Shown: positions 7,443 to 15,903 of the stretch, piece after piece | Layout: the number at the start of each line of letters is the position of its first letter | Position numbering within the stretch: the first letter of the stretch is position 1 | NCBI RefSeq assembly: GCF_008035925.1 | Contig: NZ_CP036264.1 | Coordinates: 6,915,641-6,979,640 of the forward strand | DNA: 64,000 nt | Source of the DNA: Stieleria maiorica | GTDB lineage: Bacteria > Planctomycetota > Planctomycetia > Pirellulales > Pirellulaceae | Direction: 5' to 3' | Notes under the pieces: model-generated | Database searches by the model: none | What the model was told of the DNA's origin: nothing | What the model saw: the letters and a program-made list of their open reading frames with translations, nothing else | Made by a program: the position numbers and the translations under genes

Positions 7443-9322
7443 GCGTTTTGTGATTCGAAGTACTCCAACATTCGACGATAAAACTCGTTGCCACCCAGCG
7501 TGGCGCTGTCGCCGATCACGATCAGCTTTCGTCGGGCTCGCGTCAGCGCGACGTTGGTCCGGCGGGTGTCGGCCAGGAATCCGATTTCGCCGCGGTCGTT
7601 GCTGCGCGTTAACGTGATCAAGACGACTTCTTTTTCGCGACCCTGGAACCCATCGACGGTGTCGATCTCGACGTCCCGCAACTCCACGCGATTTCGCAGC
7701 CAGCGGACTTGAGCGGCGTAAGGCGCGATGATGGCGATTTGATCACGCTGCACTCCGGCCTGGATCAGTTCGGTCGCGAACCGGGTGACCAGTTTGCCTT
7801 CGCCCGGATTCAGTTTACTCTCCCCGTCGCGTTCCAATTGTTCCTGCAGGCTGGCCCCGGCGGTGTCGACCAACATCAGGGGTTCTTCGGTCATCGGCGA
7901 CGTTTCCACTCCCGGCAAATCGCACAAGCGATGCCCGGCGACGCTGCGGTCGGCGACCAGGGAATCGTCGTAGAACTCGCGTGAGGAAAACTCCATGATC
8001 GGTTCGTTCATGCGGTATTGCACGGTCAGCCTTCGATAGATCGATTCGCCTTCGCGCTCGATTAAACGATGCATCATCGAGTCACGCATGCCTTCGGCCG
8101 CCGCCTGGTCGGACAGGACGGTCGGCGGCAGCTGGCAATGGTCGCCGGCCATGACGACCATGTCGGCACGCAGGACCGCTTGCCAAACACTCGATTCGGT
8201 ACACTGACAGGCCTCGTCGATCACGACCAGATCGAACCGCGCGTCTCCCAACAGGTCTTCATCGATCGTCGTCGTCGTACAGATCACGTCTGAACCGTCG
8301 ATCACGCTGCGAACGACACTCCGTTCCAGCGATCGAATCTGGCCGCGGAGGTCGCCGGCGGTGGAATACAGCAGACTGCGGCGTTTCTTTCCGTCACGAC
8401 CGCGATGGGCCCGCGCCGCCGACCGCATCAATTCCGACAACTCGCGCCGCATGTCCCGGATCACAGCCGACGACGGATCGGCGTCGACCAGTTCATCCAA
8501 CGTGTGGCCGCGCAGGGATTCGAACACGCGCGCCGGGTGCCCGACCCGCAGCACGTTGGGCAACATGGCGACCAAGCGTTCCAACAGATTGTCGACGGCG
8601 GTGTTGCTGGGGGCGCAGGCCAAGACGCGATCCCCGCGCATCACCGCTTGATAGATGACCTCGGCCAGCGTCGTCGTCTTACCGGTGCCGGGAGGTCCGT
8701 GCAAGATCGCCACGTCGGGAGTCGCCAGCGCGAACAGCACCGCTTCCTGTTGTGGCGGATTCAAGTCCGAGCGGAACTGGACCGGTTCCGTGTCGCCGTA
8801 GCGGAACGGACGCTGACCCAACAACAGGTCACGCATCTGTTTGGCACGCCCGGTCGCACAGCGGGCCGAAGCCATTGCCGCGAGTTGCCGGCGGCGCGTG
8901 GTTTCGTCCGGCGAAAGATCCAAGCGAAAGGATCGGGCGTCGGGCCACTTTTCCGACGCCACCTGAATCACCGATTGGCTGCGACGACTGACGACGCCCG
9001 CGATCCCTTGATCGCCCGGATCGTCGGCGTCAGAGATCACGACCGGCGAGCCGACTTTCAGCCGATTCAGCGGCAGTGGTTGACCGCCGTGTTTGGAAAA
9101 ATCGAACAGGAATCGTCCGGCCAGCCCCGTCTGGTGGTCCTGCAGTTGCAGCCCCAGAATCGTCTCGCCGGTCCGTTCGGCATCACGGGTGTTTCGCATC
9201 TGCCGACGCAGCGCCATCCGGGCGCGTTCGGCATCGCCTTCCAGATCCAACCAGGACGAAAGCACGTCGAAGTAGTCATCGACGCTCAATCGGTCGAGTG
9301 GTTGTTTTGTGATGGTCGTCAT
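7409..9322 (-). CDS. Superfamily 1 DNA/RNA helicase, UPF1/IGHMBP2-like
   Basis: The 637-aa cytoplasmic ATPase is predicted to unwind nucleic acid 5'-3' in the Upf1-like SF1B clade. Motifs are clear: Walker A GPPGTGKTT at 209-217; CAPSNTAVDNLLERL (Ia); VVIDEACQCTES with DEAC at 369-372; GDHCQLPP (III) near 394; QYRMNEPI (IV) near 440; TVDGFQGREKEVVLITL (V) and NVALTRARRKLIVIGD (VI) at the C-terminus. The N-terminal 180 residues hold a beta-barrel-like region similar to domain 1B of these helicases. The ATG at 9322 overlaps the DUF1080 stop as ATGA, so the two are probably translationally coupled. The 3' end overlaps the convergent glycosyltransferase gene. Confidence 0.92.
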   Translation of the reverse strand: MTTITKQPLDRLSVDDYFDVLSSWLDLEGDAERARMALRRQMRNTRDAERTGETILGLQLQDHQTGLAGRFLFDFSKHGGQPLPLNRLKVGSPVVISDADDPGDQGIAGVVSRRSQSVIQVASEKWPDARSFRLDLSPDETTRRRQLAAMASARCATGRAKQMRDLLLGQRPFRYGDTEPVQFRSDLNPPQQEAVLFALATPDVAILHGPPGTGKTTTLAEVIYQAVMRGDRVLACAPSNTAVDNLLERLVAMLPNVLRVGHPARVFESLRGHTLDELVDADPSSAVIRDMRRELSELMRSAARAHRGRDGKKRRSLLYSTAGDLRGQIRSLERSVVRSVIDGSDVICTTTTIDEDLLGDARFDLVVIDEACQCTESSVWQAVLRADMVVMAGDHCQLPPTVLSDQAAAEGMRDSMMHRLIEREGESIYRRLTVQYRMNEPIMEFSSREFYDDSLVADRSVAGHRLCDLPGVETSPMTEEPLMLVDTAGASLQEQLERDGESKLNPGEGKLVTRFATELIQAGVQRDQIAIIAPYAAQVRWLRNRVELRDVEIDTVDGFQGREKEVVLITLTRSNDRGEIGFLADTRRTNVALTRARRKLIVIGDSATLGGNEFYRRMLEYFESQNAYRSVFEFGDV

Positions 9323-10095
9323 TCAATCGGCGTTTCTTTCTGTCCGTCACGGATGTAAGGCTTGCGGGTTTGTTCGCCGCTGGCCGGGGACAATTCGCGA
9401 ACCCAGATGTTGCGGAATCGAACGGGATTGCCGTGATCTTGGATCGAGATCGGCCCCTTGGGCGGGTGGGCCTTGTAGGCCGGCGGGCGATGGTAGGGCG
9501 TGTCGCCGAGCAGTTCGAAGTGGTTTTGGATAACCACACCATTGTGAATCGCGGTGATGTAGGCCGGCGATTTCAGCGAACCGTCTTCGTTGAATCGAGG
9601 CGCGGTCCAGATGATGTCATAGGTGTTCCATTGGCCGGGACCGCGCATCGCATTGGCCATCGGCGGCGTTTGCTTGTAGATCGAACCGGCTTGTCCGTCG
9701 TGGTACGTGTCGGCCTGGTACGAATCCAGAATCTGAATCTCGTACGTCCCCATCAGGAACAGTCCGCTGTTGCCACGGCCTTGCCCGTCGCCTTTCGGAG
9801 GATTTGGCGCCGACCACTCGATGTGCACTTGGCAGTCACCGAATTCGTCCTTCGTCACGATCTGTCCCTTGCCGACGGTCACCACACCATCGGCCACGGG
9901 CCAGTTTTCGCCGTTTTTCCACTTCGACATGTCGGTGCCGTCAAACAGGACGATGGCATCCGACGGCGGCGCGGCGTTGGTTTCCCCCGGTGTGACGACC
10001 GGAGGAGCTTTCCAGGTGATGCCGTTGAGGTACTCGGCGGCGGAAAGTGGCAGGGCGATCAAGGCCAAGGAGGCGACGAGAAGGATTCGGGACAT
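9319..10095 (-). CDS. Secreted DUF1080 protein (3-keto-disaccharide hydrolase family)
   Basis: The 258-aa protein begins MSRILLVASLALIALPLSAA, a Sec signal peptide, and the mature part has the DUF1080 concanavalin-like fold. DUF1080 proteins are very abundant in planctomycetes, and some act as 3-keto-disaccharide hydrolases. Diagnostic stretches are IVLFDGTDMSKWKNGENWPV, GNSGLFLMGTYEIQILDSY, and IQDHGNPVRFRNIWVREL near the C-terminus. The open frame extends upstream to 10347 but that part is Arg/Pro-rich repeat-derived sequence, so the ATG at 10095 with its signal peptide is chosen. The stop overlaps the helicase start by four bases. A periplasmic or extracellular carbohydrate role is likely; the pairing with a helicase is odd. 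Confidence 0.9.
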   Translation of the reverse strand: MSRILLVASLALIALPLSAAEYLNGITWKAPPVVTPGETNAAPPSDAIVLFDGTDMSKWKNGENWPVADGVVTVGKGQIVTKDEFGDCQVHIEWSAPNPPKGDGQGRGNSGLFLMGTYEIQILDSYQADTYHDGQAGSIYKQTPPMANAMRGPGQWNTYDIIWTAPRFNEDGSLKSPAYITAIHNGVVIQNHFELLGDTPYHRPPAYKAHPPKGPISIQDHGNPVRFRNIWVRELSPASGEQTRKPYIRDGQKETPIE

Positions 10096-10430
10096 GATGC
10101 GGTGGATGGATGCGGGGGAGAATTTGGTGGGACGACAAATCGGAGCGGCATTATGGTCACTCGGCGGTGATGTCGCTAGCGACCACGCGAACTGGGGGCG
10201 AAAGGGAAGGATACGCCCCCGATCTGGTCGCTCTCTGCGCCGAGGAGGCGTCGTTGGGGGCTGTTTTCTCTGGGGCGGACGCGAAGAAACCCGCGGGCGC
10301 CTCGTTCCTGGGCTGCGGTTTGGAACGGAGATTTCCCCAGGCTCCACCTGGGTTGCGCGAAATCGGTCGATTCGTTCACGTTCTCGATCGTCGGATTTTG
10401 GCGTTTTCGATTCCGCTGAACCCTCTTGCG

Positions 10431-10568
10431 ATCAGCCGTTTGGCGCCAGCCTACGGGCCTCCATCGACGCTGGATGCCCGAACGCTTGGGATGCCCGAAC
10501 GCTTGCGCGAATCGGCTGATTTCACTCGTGTTTCGTCGCCCGGTGTCGGCTGTGAGTCGACCAGCCGT
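10431..10568 (-). repeat. Composite palindromic element, homologous to 59672-59820
   Basis: The core 10431-10520 has ATCAGCCGTTTGGCGCCAGC on one side and an imperfect inverted partner (CTTGCGCGAATCGGCTGAT) on the other, the inner arms of family A. It continues to CGACTCACAGCC (complement strand). Read on the minus strand, the whole stretch aligns by eye with 59672-59820 on the plus strand, including GGCTGGTCGACTCACAG, CGACGAAACACGAGTGA and tandem AAGCGTTCGGGC units. Confidence 0.8.
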
Positions 10569-10645
10569 CGCGGAATGATTTCGCTTGAATTCTGAACTAG
10601 CGCAGATTCCAGATTTTGCGCAGTTCCCGACTCCGCGTGCGGTGT

Positions 10646-10695
10646 GTGTGGCTGGAGCCACACCTGCAGTGCGTTCCAAGGCGGAGCCTTGGAAC
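10646..10695. repeat. Family B hairpin pair
   Basis: Two perfect hairpins lie back to back: GTGTGGCT-GG-AGCCACAC at 10646-10663 and GTTCCAAGGC-GGA-GCCTTGGAAC at 10673-10695. Neither has a following T-run on either strand, so a terminator role is unproven. The same units recur at 25310-25415. Confidence 0.85.
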
Positions 10696-10748
10696 GAGGC
10701 GGAGGCGGGCGGTCGGGCGTCAGGACGAGATCTCGCTCCCGGTCGTGT

Positions 10749-10807
10749 CGCGACGCTCGCCAGAGTGTGGAAATAACACCACACCACTTTCTGGCGAAGG
10801 TCGCTAC
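10749..10807. repeat. Family C inverted repeat, copy 1
   Basis: GACGCTCGCCAGAGTGTGG is mirrored by CCACTTTCTGGCGAAGGTCG across a short spacer. The element lies just past the stop codon of the MacB-like permease gene. A clearly related copy is at 31526-31590. Confidence 0.75.
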
Positions 10808-10819
10808 GATTGACGAAGT

Positions 10820-12154
10820 CTACTCGTGGCGGAGGGCTTCGATCGGGTTCATCCGCGCGGCACGGATGGCGGGGTACAGCCCGCTGACCAAGCCGACCAG
10901 AACGGCGATCAACACGGCCAGCGGAATCGTCTCGTAAACGATCGTCGGTTTGGCCTCACGGATCGCATCGGGAAGCGCCGCAAACTTGTCGGGGAACCCT
11001 TCACGAACGACATAAATCAAACCCTCGTACATGGCCGGGCCGAGGAACCCGAGCAAGATTCCCAGTGCCGCCCCACAGAAGCTGAGCACCAGGGTCTCGA
11101 CCAAGAATTGACGAACGATGTCGACCCGTTTGGCGCCCAATGCCCGACGAATCCCGATTTCGCGGGTCCGTTCGGTCACGCTGGCCAGCATGATGTTCAT
11201 GATTCCGATGCCGCCGACGATCAGCGAGATGCAGGCGATCAAGATCCCGATCCCCAGGAACATCATCCGTAAGTTCCGCGCCTGTTCGAGCAATTCCAAC
11301 GGGAATACGACCGCGACGTCACCCATCTTGGCGTGATTCCGGTCCAGCAGTCGTTCGATCATCGCAGCGCTGGAACGCACTTCGTCGACGCTGCCGACTT
11401 GCAGGGTGATCTGGTTCAGTTCCATGATTTCGATCTGGAACTGACCGCTGCGGCGGGTGACGATACGGTCACCGACCCGACTGCGAATGGTTTGGATGGG
11501 GACGTAGACGTCGGACGAAAAGTCTTGGGAATCGAGTGATCCGCCGATGGCGGCGGAGGGATTGCGGGGCTCCAGCACACCGACGACACGGTAATAGTCT
11601 TGGCTTTCGGGGATGTAGATCCGTTTTCCCAAGGGGTCTTCGAAGGGGAACAGCCGTTCGGCGACGCCGGCCGAGACGACGCAGACGGTATCGGCAAGGA
11701 TCCCATCGGCATCACTCAGAAACCTGCCGCCCTGATTTCGAATGGACAGCGTGTTGACCTCGGCATACCCGGGAGTGCAACCGACCAGACGCCCATCGAC
11801 GGTGCGATCCCGAAATGCAAATTGGCGTCGGATCTCGCGGATCGGCACTGCGGTTTTGATCGTCGGGACGCTTGCCAACAGCACATCGAGGTCGCGTCGC
11901 AGCAGCCCATATTGGCTGGCGAACCCGCCGGCGGCCAACTTTTCTTCGGGCGGTTTCTGGCTGCGGACAATGATCGTGTTGGCGCCCAACGATTCGATCT
12001 GCTTTTGAACCTGATCGCTCGCGCCTTGGCTGACCGCGGTCAACAAGATCACGGCCCAGACGCCGATCAGGATCCCGAGCATCGTCAAGCCGCTGCGGAG
12101 CGGGTGAAGGGCGAGGCTTTTGACGCCCAGCCGGAGTGTGCGCAACCAAATCAT
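10820..12154 (-). CDS. MacB-like ABC transporter permease (FtsX/MacB_PCD)
   Basis: The 444-aa protein is the membrane component of a MacA/MacB-type exporter, with the ATPase as a separate gene. Topology is one N-terminal helix (about 20-42, LRSGLTMLGILIGVWAVILL), a periplasmic MacB_PCD domain of about 220 residues, then three C-terminal helices in an FtsX domain. NIMLASVTERTREIGIRRAL and the final GLYPAIRAARMNPIEALRHE are diagnostic. Such permeases do not import; they transmit ATP hydrolysis to the periplasm (mechanotransmission). It begins one base after the stop of the ATPase gene, so it is surely co-transcribed. Its 3' end is followed by a family C repeat. Confidence 0.93.
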   Translation of the reverse strand: MIWLRTLRLGVKSLALHPLRSGLTMLGILIGVWAVILLTAVSQGASDQVQKQIESLGANTIIVRSQKPPEEKLAAGGFASQYGLLRRDLDVLLASVPTIKTAVPIREIRRQFAFRDRTVDGRLVGCTPGYAEVNTLSIRNQGGRFLSDADGILADTVCVVSAGVAERLFPFEDPLGKRIYIPESQDYYRVVGVLEPRNPSAAIGGSLDSQDFSSDVYVPIQTIRSRVGDRIVTRRSGQFQIEIMELNQITLQVGSVDEVRSSAAMIERLLDRNHAKMGDVAVVFPLELLEQARNLRMMFLGIGILIACISLIVGGIGIMNIMLASVTERTREIGIRRALGAKRVDIVRQFLVETLVLSFCGAALGILLGFLGPAMYEGLIYVVREGFPDKFAALPDAIREAKPTIVYETIPLAVLIAVLVGLVSGLYPAIRAARMNPIEALRHE

Positions 12155-12155
12155 C

Positions 12156-12977
12156 TTAACGATCCACCTCTTTCAAGAGCTGCGCGACATGGTTCCGCTG
12201 GAACTCACGCGCTTTTTCGCGCGAGGCTTCGTCGTTGACTTCGTCCTTATGCAGTTTGCCGTCTTTCAGGCGTACGACACGCTTAGCCCGCGCGGCGACG
12301 AAGTCCTCGTGCGTGACCAGGATGATCGTGCGGCCTTCTTCGTTCAGCTGGTCGAAGATCGTCAGGATTTCTTCGGTCGTGACGGAGTCCAGGTTACCGG
12401 TCGGTTCGTCGGCGAGCACGAAGTACGGGTCGTTGACCAGCGAGCGGGCGATCGCCACGCGTTGCTGCTGTCCCCCGGACAATTGCGTGGGGCGGTGATC
12501 CAATCGGTCTTTCAGCCCCACACGTTCGGCCAATTCGATCGAGCGGGCACGCTCCTTGGCACCGATGTTCCCCTGGTAATACAACGGCACCTGAATATTT
12601 TCCACGACGCTCAGTTGCTGGATCAGGTTGTAGGACTGGAACACGAACCCGATCCGTTCGGAGCGGATCTCGGCCAGCTCGTCATCGGTCATCGTGGCGA
12701 TGTCATCGTCACCGAGCATCAACGAACCCTTGGTCGGTTTATCCAGGCAACCGAGCAGATTCAGCAGCGTACTCTTGCCGCTCCCCGAGGGGCCCATGAT
12801 GGCGACGTAATCGCCTTCGGGGACATCGAAGGACACGCCGCGAAGCGCTTTGACGGTTTCGCTTTTCAGCACATAGTGCTTTTGCAGATTCCGGATCGAC
12901 GTTGCCAGGCGTTTCGGGGTGGTGGCGGTGCCGTTAGGATCGGCGCCGGAGGACCGGTAGGCGTCAGTCATTGACAT
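12156..12977 (-). CDS. ABC transporter ATP-binding protein (MacB/LolD type)
   Basis: The 273-aa cytoplasmic ATPase powers the adjacent FtsX-type permease. Walker A is GPSGSGKST at 62-70, the Q-loop Gln is in FVFQSYNLI (about 114), the signature is LSGGQQQRVAIARSL at 166-180, and Walker B is YFVLADEPTGNLD ending near 197. The H-loop is VTHED. A 25-residue N-terminal extension precedes the core, and the C-terminus has about 35 extra charged residues (REKAREFQRNHVAQLLKEVD). Two in-frame ATGs (12977, 12971) are possible; GGGAGG lies about eleven bases before the first. It begins eight bases after the adaptor stop codon. Confidence 0.95.
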   Translation of the reverse strand: MSMTDAYRSSGADPNGTATTPKRLATSIRNLQKHYVLKSETVKALRGVSFDVPEGDYVAIMGPSGSGKSTLLNLLGCLDKPTKGSLMLGDDDIATMTDDELAEIRSERIGFVFQSYNLIQQLSVVENIQVPLYYQGNIGAKERARSIELAERVGLKDRLDHRPTQLSGGQQQRVAIARSLVNDPYFVLADEPTGNLDSVTTEEILTIFDQLNEEGRTIILVTHEDFVAARAKRVVRLKDGKLHKDEVNDEASREKAREFQRNHVAQLLKEVDR

Positions 12978-12984
12978 GCTCGGT

Positions 12985-14808
12985 TCACCCTCCCGACCGC
13001 TGGTTGATCATCGTCATGATCTCCGCCCGCGTGATCGCTCCGTCGCCGTCGCTATCGGCGGCGGAGATGCGATCGCGAAAATTGGCGTCCAGGGAACTGA
13101 GTTCGTCGGCGCTGATGGTGCCGTCACCATCTTTGTCACCGTTTTCCATCATTCGCGACACGATGGTTGCCGGGTCGGGACGTCCACCGCCGCCGGGGCC
13201 ACCACCGCCACCGGGACGTCGGGCTCCGCCGGGGCCACCGTCGCGGCCTCCCGGTCCGCCGCGCTCGTCACTCGGCCCGTCTTCGACCTGGACAGACTTG
13301 GCATTGGGATCGACGTCGGCGATCTCGCGCATTTCGCTGTTGTCGGCGCCTGAGACTTCGGGCAGTTCCATCAAATTCAGGTGCTCGCGCAGGTTCAGCA
13401 CGACCATGTCACCCTCTTTCAGCCCCTCGTCAATTGTCGCCATCGTGTCGTTGGTCGCTCCGATTTTGACTTGGGTGGTTCGAAACGACTCGGGACCTTC
13501 CTTGACCAACGCGAACATGTGGTTGTCATGTTCGTACAGCCCCTGGATGGGAATTTGGATCGCATCTTCGAGTTGCTGGACAAAGATCTGGACCTCCGCC
13601 GTCATCCCGGTGCGGATGTTCTCGGGCGGATTCAAGATGTCGACCAACACCGCATATTCCTTGATTCCCGAGCTGGTAAAGCTGCTCGGTTCGGCGTATC
13701 GATTGACCTTGGTCACACGACCTTTCAGGGTCAGACCCGGGATCGACGAAACAGCGATTTTCACCGCCATGCCTTCGCGGATCAGCGTGATTCGCGATTC
13801 GTTGACCTTGCTTTTGACCTGCATCTTGTTGGGGTCCGGCAGGTAGATGATCTCTTGACGTTCGCGGACGGTGGCACCCGCTTCGACCACAAATTCGGCG
13901 TTCCCACCACGGCTGCTGTATTTGTTGGCGTGGACCACGACGCCTGCCGCCGGGGCGGTCATGATGCAGTTTTTGATCTGCTGTTCGGTGTCCTTCAATT
14001 GAATCTGCTGTTCCAACAATTCGCTTTCGTAAGCCGACAATTGGGCCTGGGCGGCTTCGATGTCGCTGTCGAATTGGACCAGCATCTTCTTTTTCGTCAG
14101 GTTTTGCAGCACCCGCAACCGGCCCTCGGCGGCTTCGAGTTCGTTGCGTGCTTTGGCGACGGCGAACTTGTCGGCGTCCAATTGAAGCGACTTGATCAGC
14201 CCTTTGGCGACCAGACGTTGGCTGCTCTCGAGCGCTTTTTGAGCTTTGACCAGGTCTTGTTCGGCAATCAGTTTTTCGTTCAAAATCGCCCGTTCGTCGG
14301 TCATGTAAACGCCCTCCAGGTATTCCTGGCGGGCGATCTTGGCTTGCTCCACCTGGGCCTTGGCGGTCGTCACGTTCGCCTCGGCGGTGATCACCCGGAT
14401 CTTGTCCTCGTTCAGCGTTTGTTCCAATTGCGAGGCATCCAGCTCGACCAACTTGTCGCCTTCTTCCACACGCGCGCCTTCATCGATCACCCACAAAATC
14501 GAGGTGCCGCCGGTTCCGCTGCCACGTGATTTGACCAGGCAGATGACTTCGATGTTGCTGCTGCTCTCGATTTCCCCCTGCTCGAGCACGATGTGGTCGA
14601 ACGGTCCCTTGACCACGTTCGCCGTGATTAATTCGCCGGTGTTGAGACGGTCGCCGTCGTTAAAAAAGAGCGCGTAGCCGATCCCGCCGAGAATTCCCGC
14701 GACCACCAAACAGACGACCAGGGCGCCGAACGCCCCCCCACGGCGCGGTCGCAGTGGCGTGCTTCGGCCACGCGGCGTGACCACAACAGGACGCGGATTC
14801 ATTTTCAT
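12985..14808 (-). CDS. HlyD/MacA-like membrane-fusion adaptor with C-terminal EF-hand pair
   Basis: The 607-aa protein is the periplasmic adaptor of the downstream ATPase/permease exporter. After an N-terminal anchor helix (GALVVCLVVAGILGGIGYAL) come a lipoyl-like half, a long coiled coil (roughly residues 130-260, rich in AEANVTTAKAQVEQAK), a second lipoyl half (IMTAPAAGVVVHANKY) and beta-barrel domains. The tail is unusual: a Gly/Arg/Pro-rich linker (GGPGGARRPGGGGGPGGGGR), then two EF-hand loops, DKDGDGTISADE and DSDGDGAITRAE. Calcium could therefore modulate the complex (inference). The ATG at 14808 was preferred to the GTG at 14856. The stop lies seven bases before the ATPase start. Confidence 0.88.
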   Translation of the reverse strand: MKMNPRPVVVTPRGRSTPLRPRRGGAFGALVVCLVVAGILGGIGYALFFNDGDRLNTGELITANVVKGPFDHIVLEQGEIESSSNIEVICLVKSRGSGTGGTSILWVIDEGARVEEGDKLVELDASQLEQTLNEDKIRVITAEANVTTAKAQVEQAKIARQEYLEGVYMTDERAILNEKLIAEQDLVKAQKALESSQRLVAKGLIKSLQLDADKFAVAKARNELEAAEGRLRVLQNLTKKKMLVQFDSDIEAAQAQLSAYESELLEQQIQLKDTEQQIKNCIMTAPAAGVVVHANKYSSRGGNAEFVVEAGATVRERQEIIYLPDPNKMQVKSKVNESRITLIREGMAVKIAVSSIPGLTLKGRVTKVNRYAEPSSFTSSGIKEYAVLVDILNPPENIRTGMTAEVQIFVQQLEDAIQIPIQGLYEHDNHMFALVKEGPESFRTTQVKIGATNDTMATIDEGLKEGDMVVLNLREHLNLMELPEVSGADNSEMREIADVDPNAKSVQVEDGPSDERGGPGGRDGGPGGARRPGGGGGPGGGGRPDPATIVSRMMENGDKDGDGTISADELSSLDANFRDRISAADSDGDGAITRAEIMTMINQRSGG

Positions 14809-15153
14809 GAGAAGACCGTTGAAGGGAGGGCAGGATGTCAGGGGTGGGGGGGACACGAAGGCAACACGAGCAACCGGGCGCGCACACGCACCCTATCCTT
14901 GTGAAACCTTCGCTTGGCCGAATGGTTTCGCGGGCAACCAAAATTGCTGCGATTGACACCGCTAAACGACGTGCAAACCTCGCCAACCGCGGGCGCGGAT
15001 CCCGCGATCGGATCAGCTTTTTGTGCCGAAGTGGTTCGACGTCGAGCGTCAATGCCGATTCGTCGGGCTTTCCGTCTGAATCGCCGTCGCATGTTAGTTT
15101 ACTCGGTCGACAAATGTCGCAATCGGAAAACTTGCCGCCTACCGGGTGAAATC
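14809..15153. other. 345-bp intergenic region, no gene seen
   Basis: Both strands contain only short open frames with no recognisable protein and no repeat of the families in this window. It must contain the promoter of the adaptor-ATPase-permease operon, since it separates that operon from the permease/lipoate-ligase pair. I cannot identify convincing -35/-10 boxes. Confidence 0.5.
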
Positions 15154-15903
15154 TCAGTGCCGAAAACGCCAGTCTTCGCAACTATAACGTTTTGACACCA
15201 ATTCGGTCGCCCGAGCGACGATCGCATCGGTGATTTGCCGCACCGGCGGCCCAAATTGTTCGGCCAGATCATCGGCCAATCGGGTCGGATCCAGCGGAGC
15301 GTTGGTGACAAAGGAACCGTGATCGCGTCCGCGACGGTAATCGGGCTGTCGGGGGGCAAAATCCAGGCATCGTTCGACACAATGCAAATCGGCCGCATAC
15401 AAAATCGTCCCGTGATAGAGCACGTGGCGGCGCGTGATCCGCAACGCATTGCCGGAAAACTTGCGATCGCGCCACGTCAGATCACAAATCCCCTGAAGCC
15501 GAACCTCCGGCAATTGTCGCTGCACCGCGGCCAAGACCCGATGCATCACAAAGTCGTGGGCCTGGTCGATTTTTGCGATTCTAGGAAACTGCTCCAACGA
15601 CAGCACGACGCTGTACATCAAACACCCCGGACCGCCGACGATCGACGCCCCGCCGCTGCAGCGGCGGTAGATCTCGATGCCGTGGCGATCGCAATGGTCG
15701 CGGTCGGTTTCGCGGTCCACCTTGGACGATCGCCCCAGCACCACGGTCGGTCTGGTGAATTCCCAGGTCCGAAACGAGGGGCCGGTGTCGCCGTCTTCGG
15801 CCGCCATCAAAAACGCTTCATCGAGCGCCAACAGCATGGCCGGGGCCCGCAGCGCGTCGGGGATCGCCTCAAAGCGACCTTCGTCCAATTCCGTCCGTCT
15901 CAC
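15154..15903 (-). CDS. Lipoate-protein ligase A-like protein (BPL_LplA_LipB domain)
   Basis: The 249-aa cytoplasmic enzyme is predicted to attach or transfer lipoate or octanoate to lysines of lipoyl domains. RRCSGGASIVGGPGCLMYSV (about 80-99) corresponds to the family's RRxSGGGAV...NLNYS substrate-binding motif, and DLTWRDRKFSGNALRI carries the conserved lysine of the R-K-x-S-G-N-A catalytic loop, followed by HGTIL. Length matches the single-domain LipM/LplA-like group that lacks the C-terminal adenylation accessory domain, so it may be a transferase rather than an ATP-dependent ligase. The GTG start at 15903 overlaps the permease stop (GTGA), implying translational coupling. Confidence 0.85.
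   Translation of the reverse strand: MRRTELDEGRFEAIPDALRAPAMLLALDEAFLMAAEDGDTGPSFRTWEFTRPTVVLGRSSKVDRETDRDHCDRHGIEIYRRCSGGASIVGGPGCLMYSVVLSLEQFPRIAKIDQAHDFVMHRVLAAVQRQLPEVRLQGICDLTWRDRKFSGNALRITRRHVLYHGTILYAADLHCVERCLDFAPRQPDYRRGRDHGSFVTNAPLDPTRLADDLAEQFGPPVRQITDAIVARATELVSKRYSCEDWRFRH

Larger units (their letters stand above)
10096..10819. other. 724-bp intergenic region dense in palindromic repeats, no gene
   Basis: The region lies between the DUF1080 start and the MacB-like permease stop. It contains family B-type sequence near 10304-10346, a composite palindrome at 10431-10568, two tight hairpins at 10646-10663 and 10673-10695, and a family C element at 10749-10807. Open frames here on both strands encode Arg/Ser/Pro-rich low-complexity protein that follows the repeats, and I reject them. 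A promoter for the DUF1080-helicase pair must lie near the left end, but I cannot place it. Confidence 0.6.

Noticed and set aside
10110..10787. Open frames of 161 aa (plus) and 203 aa (minus) in the DUF1080-MacB gap
   Set aside because: They run through palindromic repeats and encode Arg/Ser/Pro-rich sequence with no recognisable domain; typical spurious ORFs from repeat DNA.
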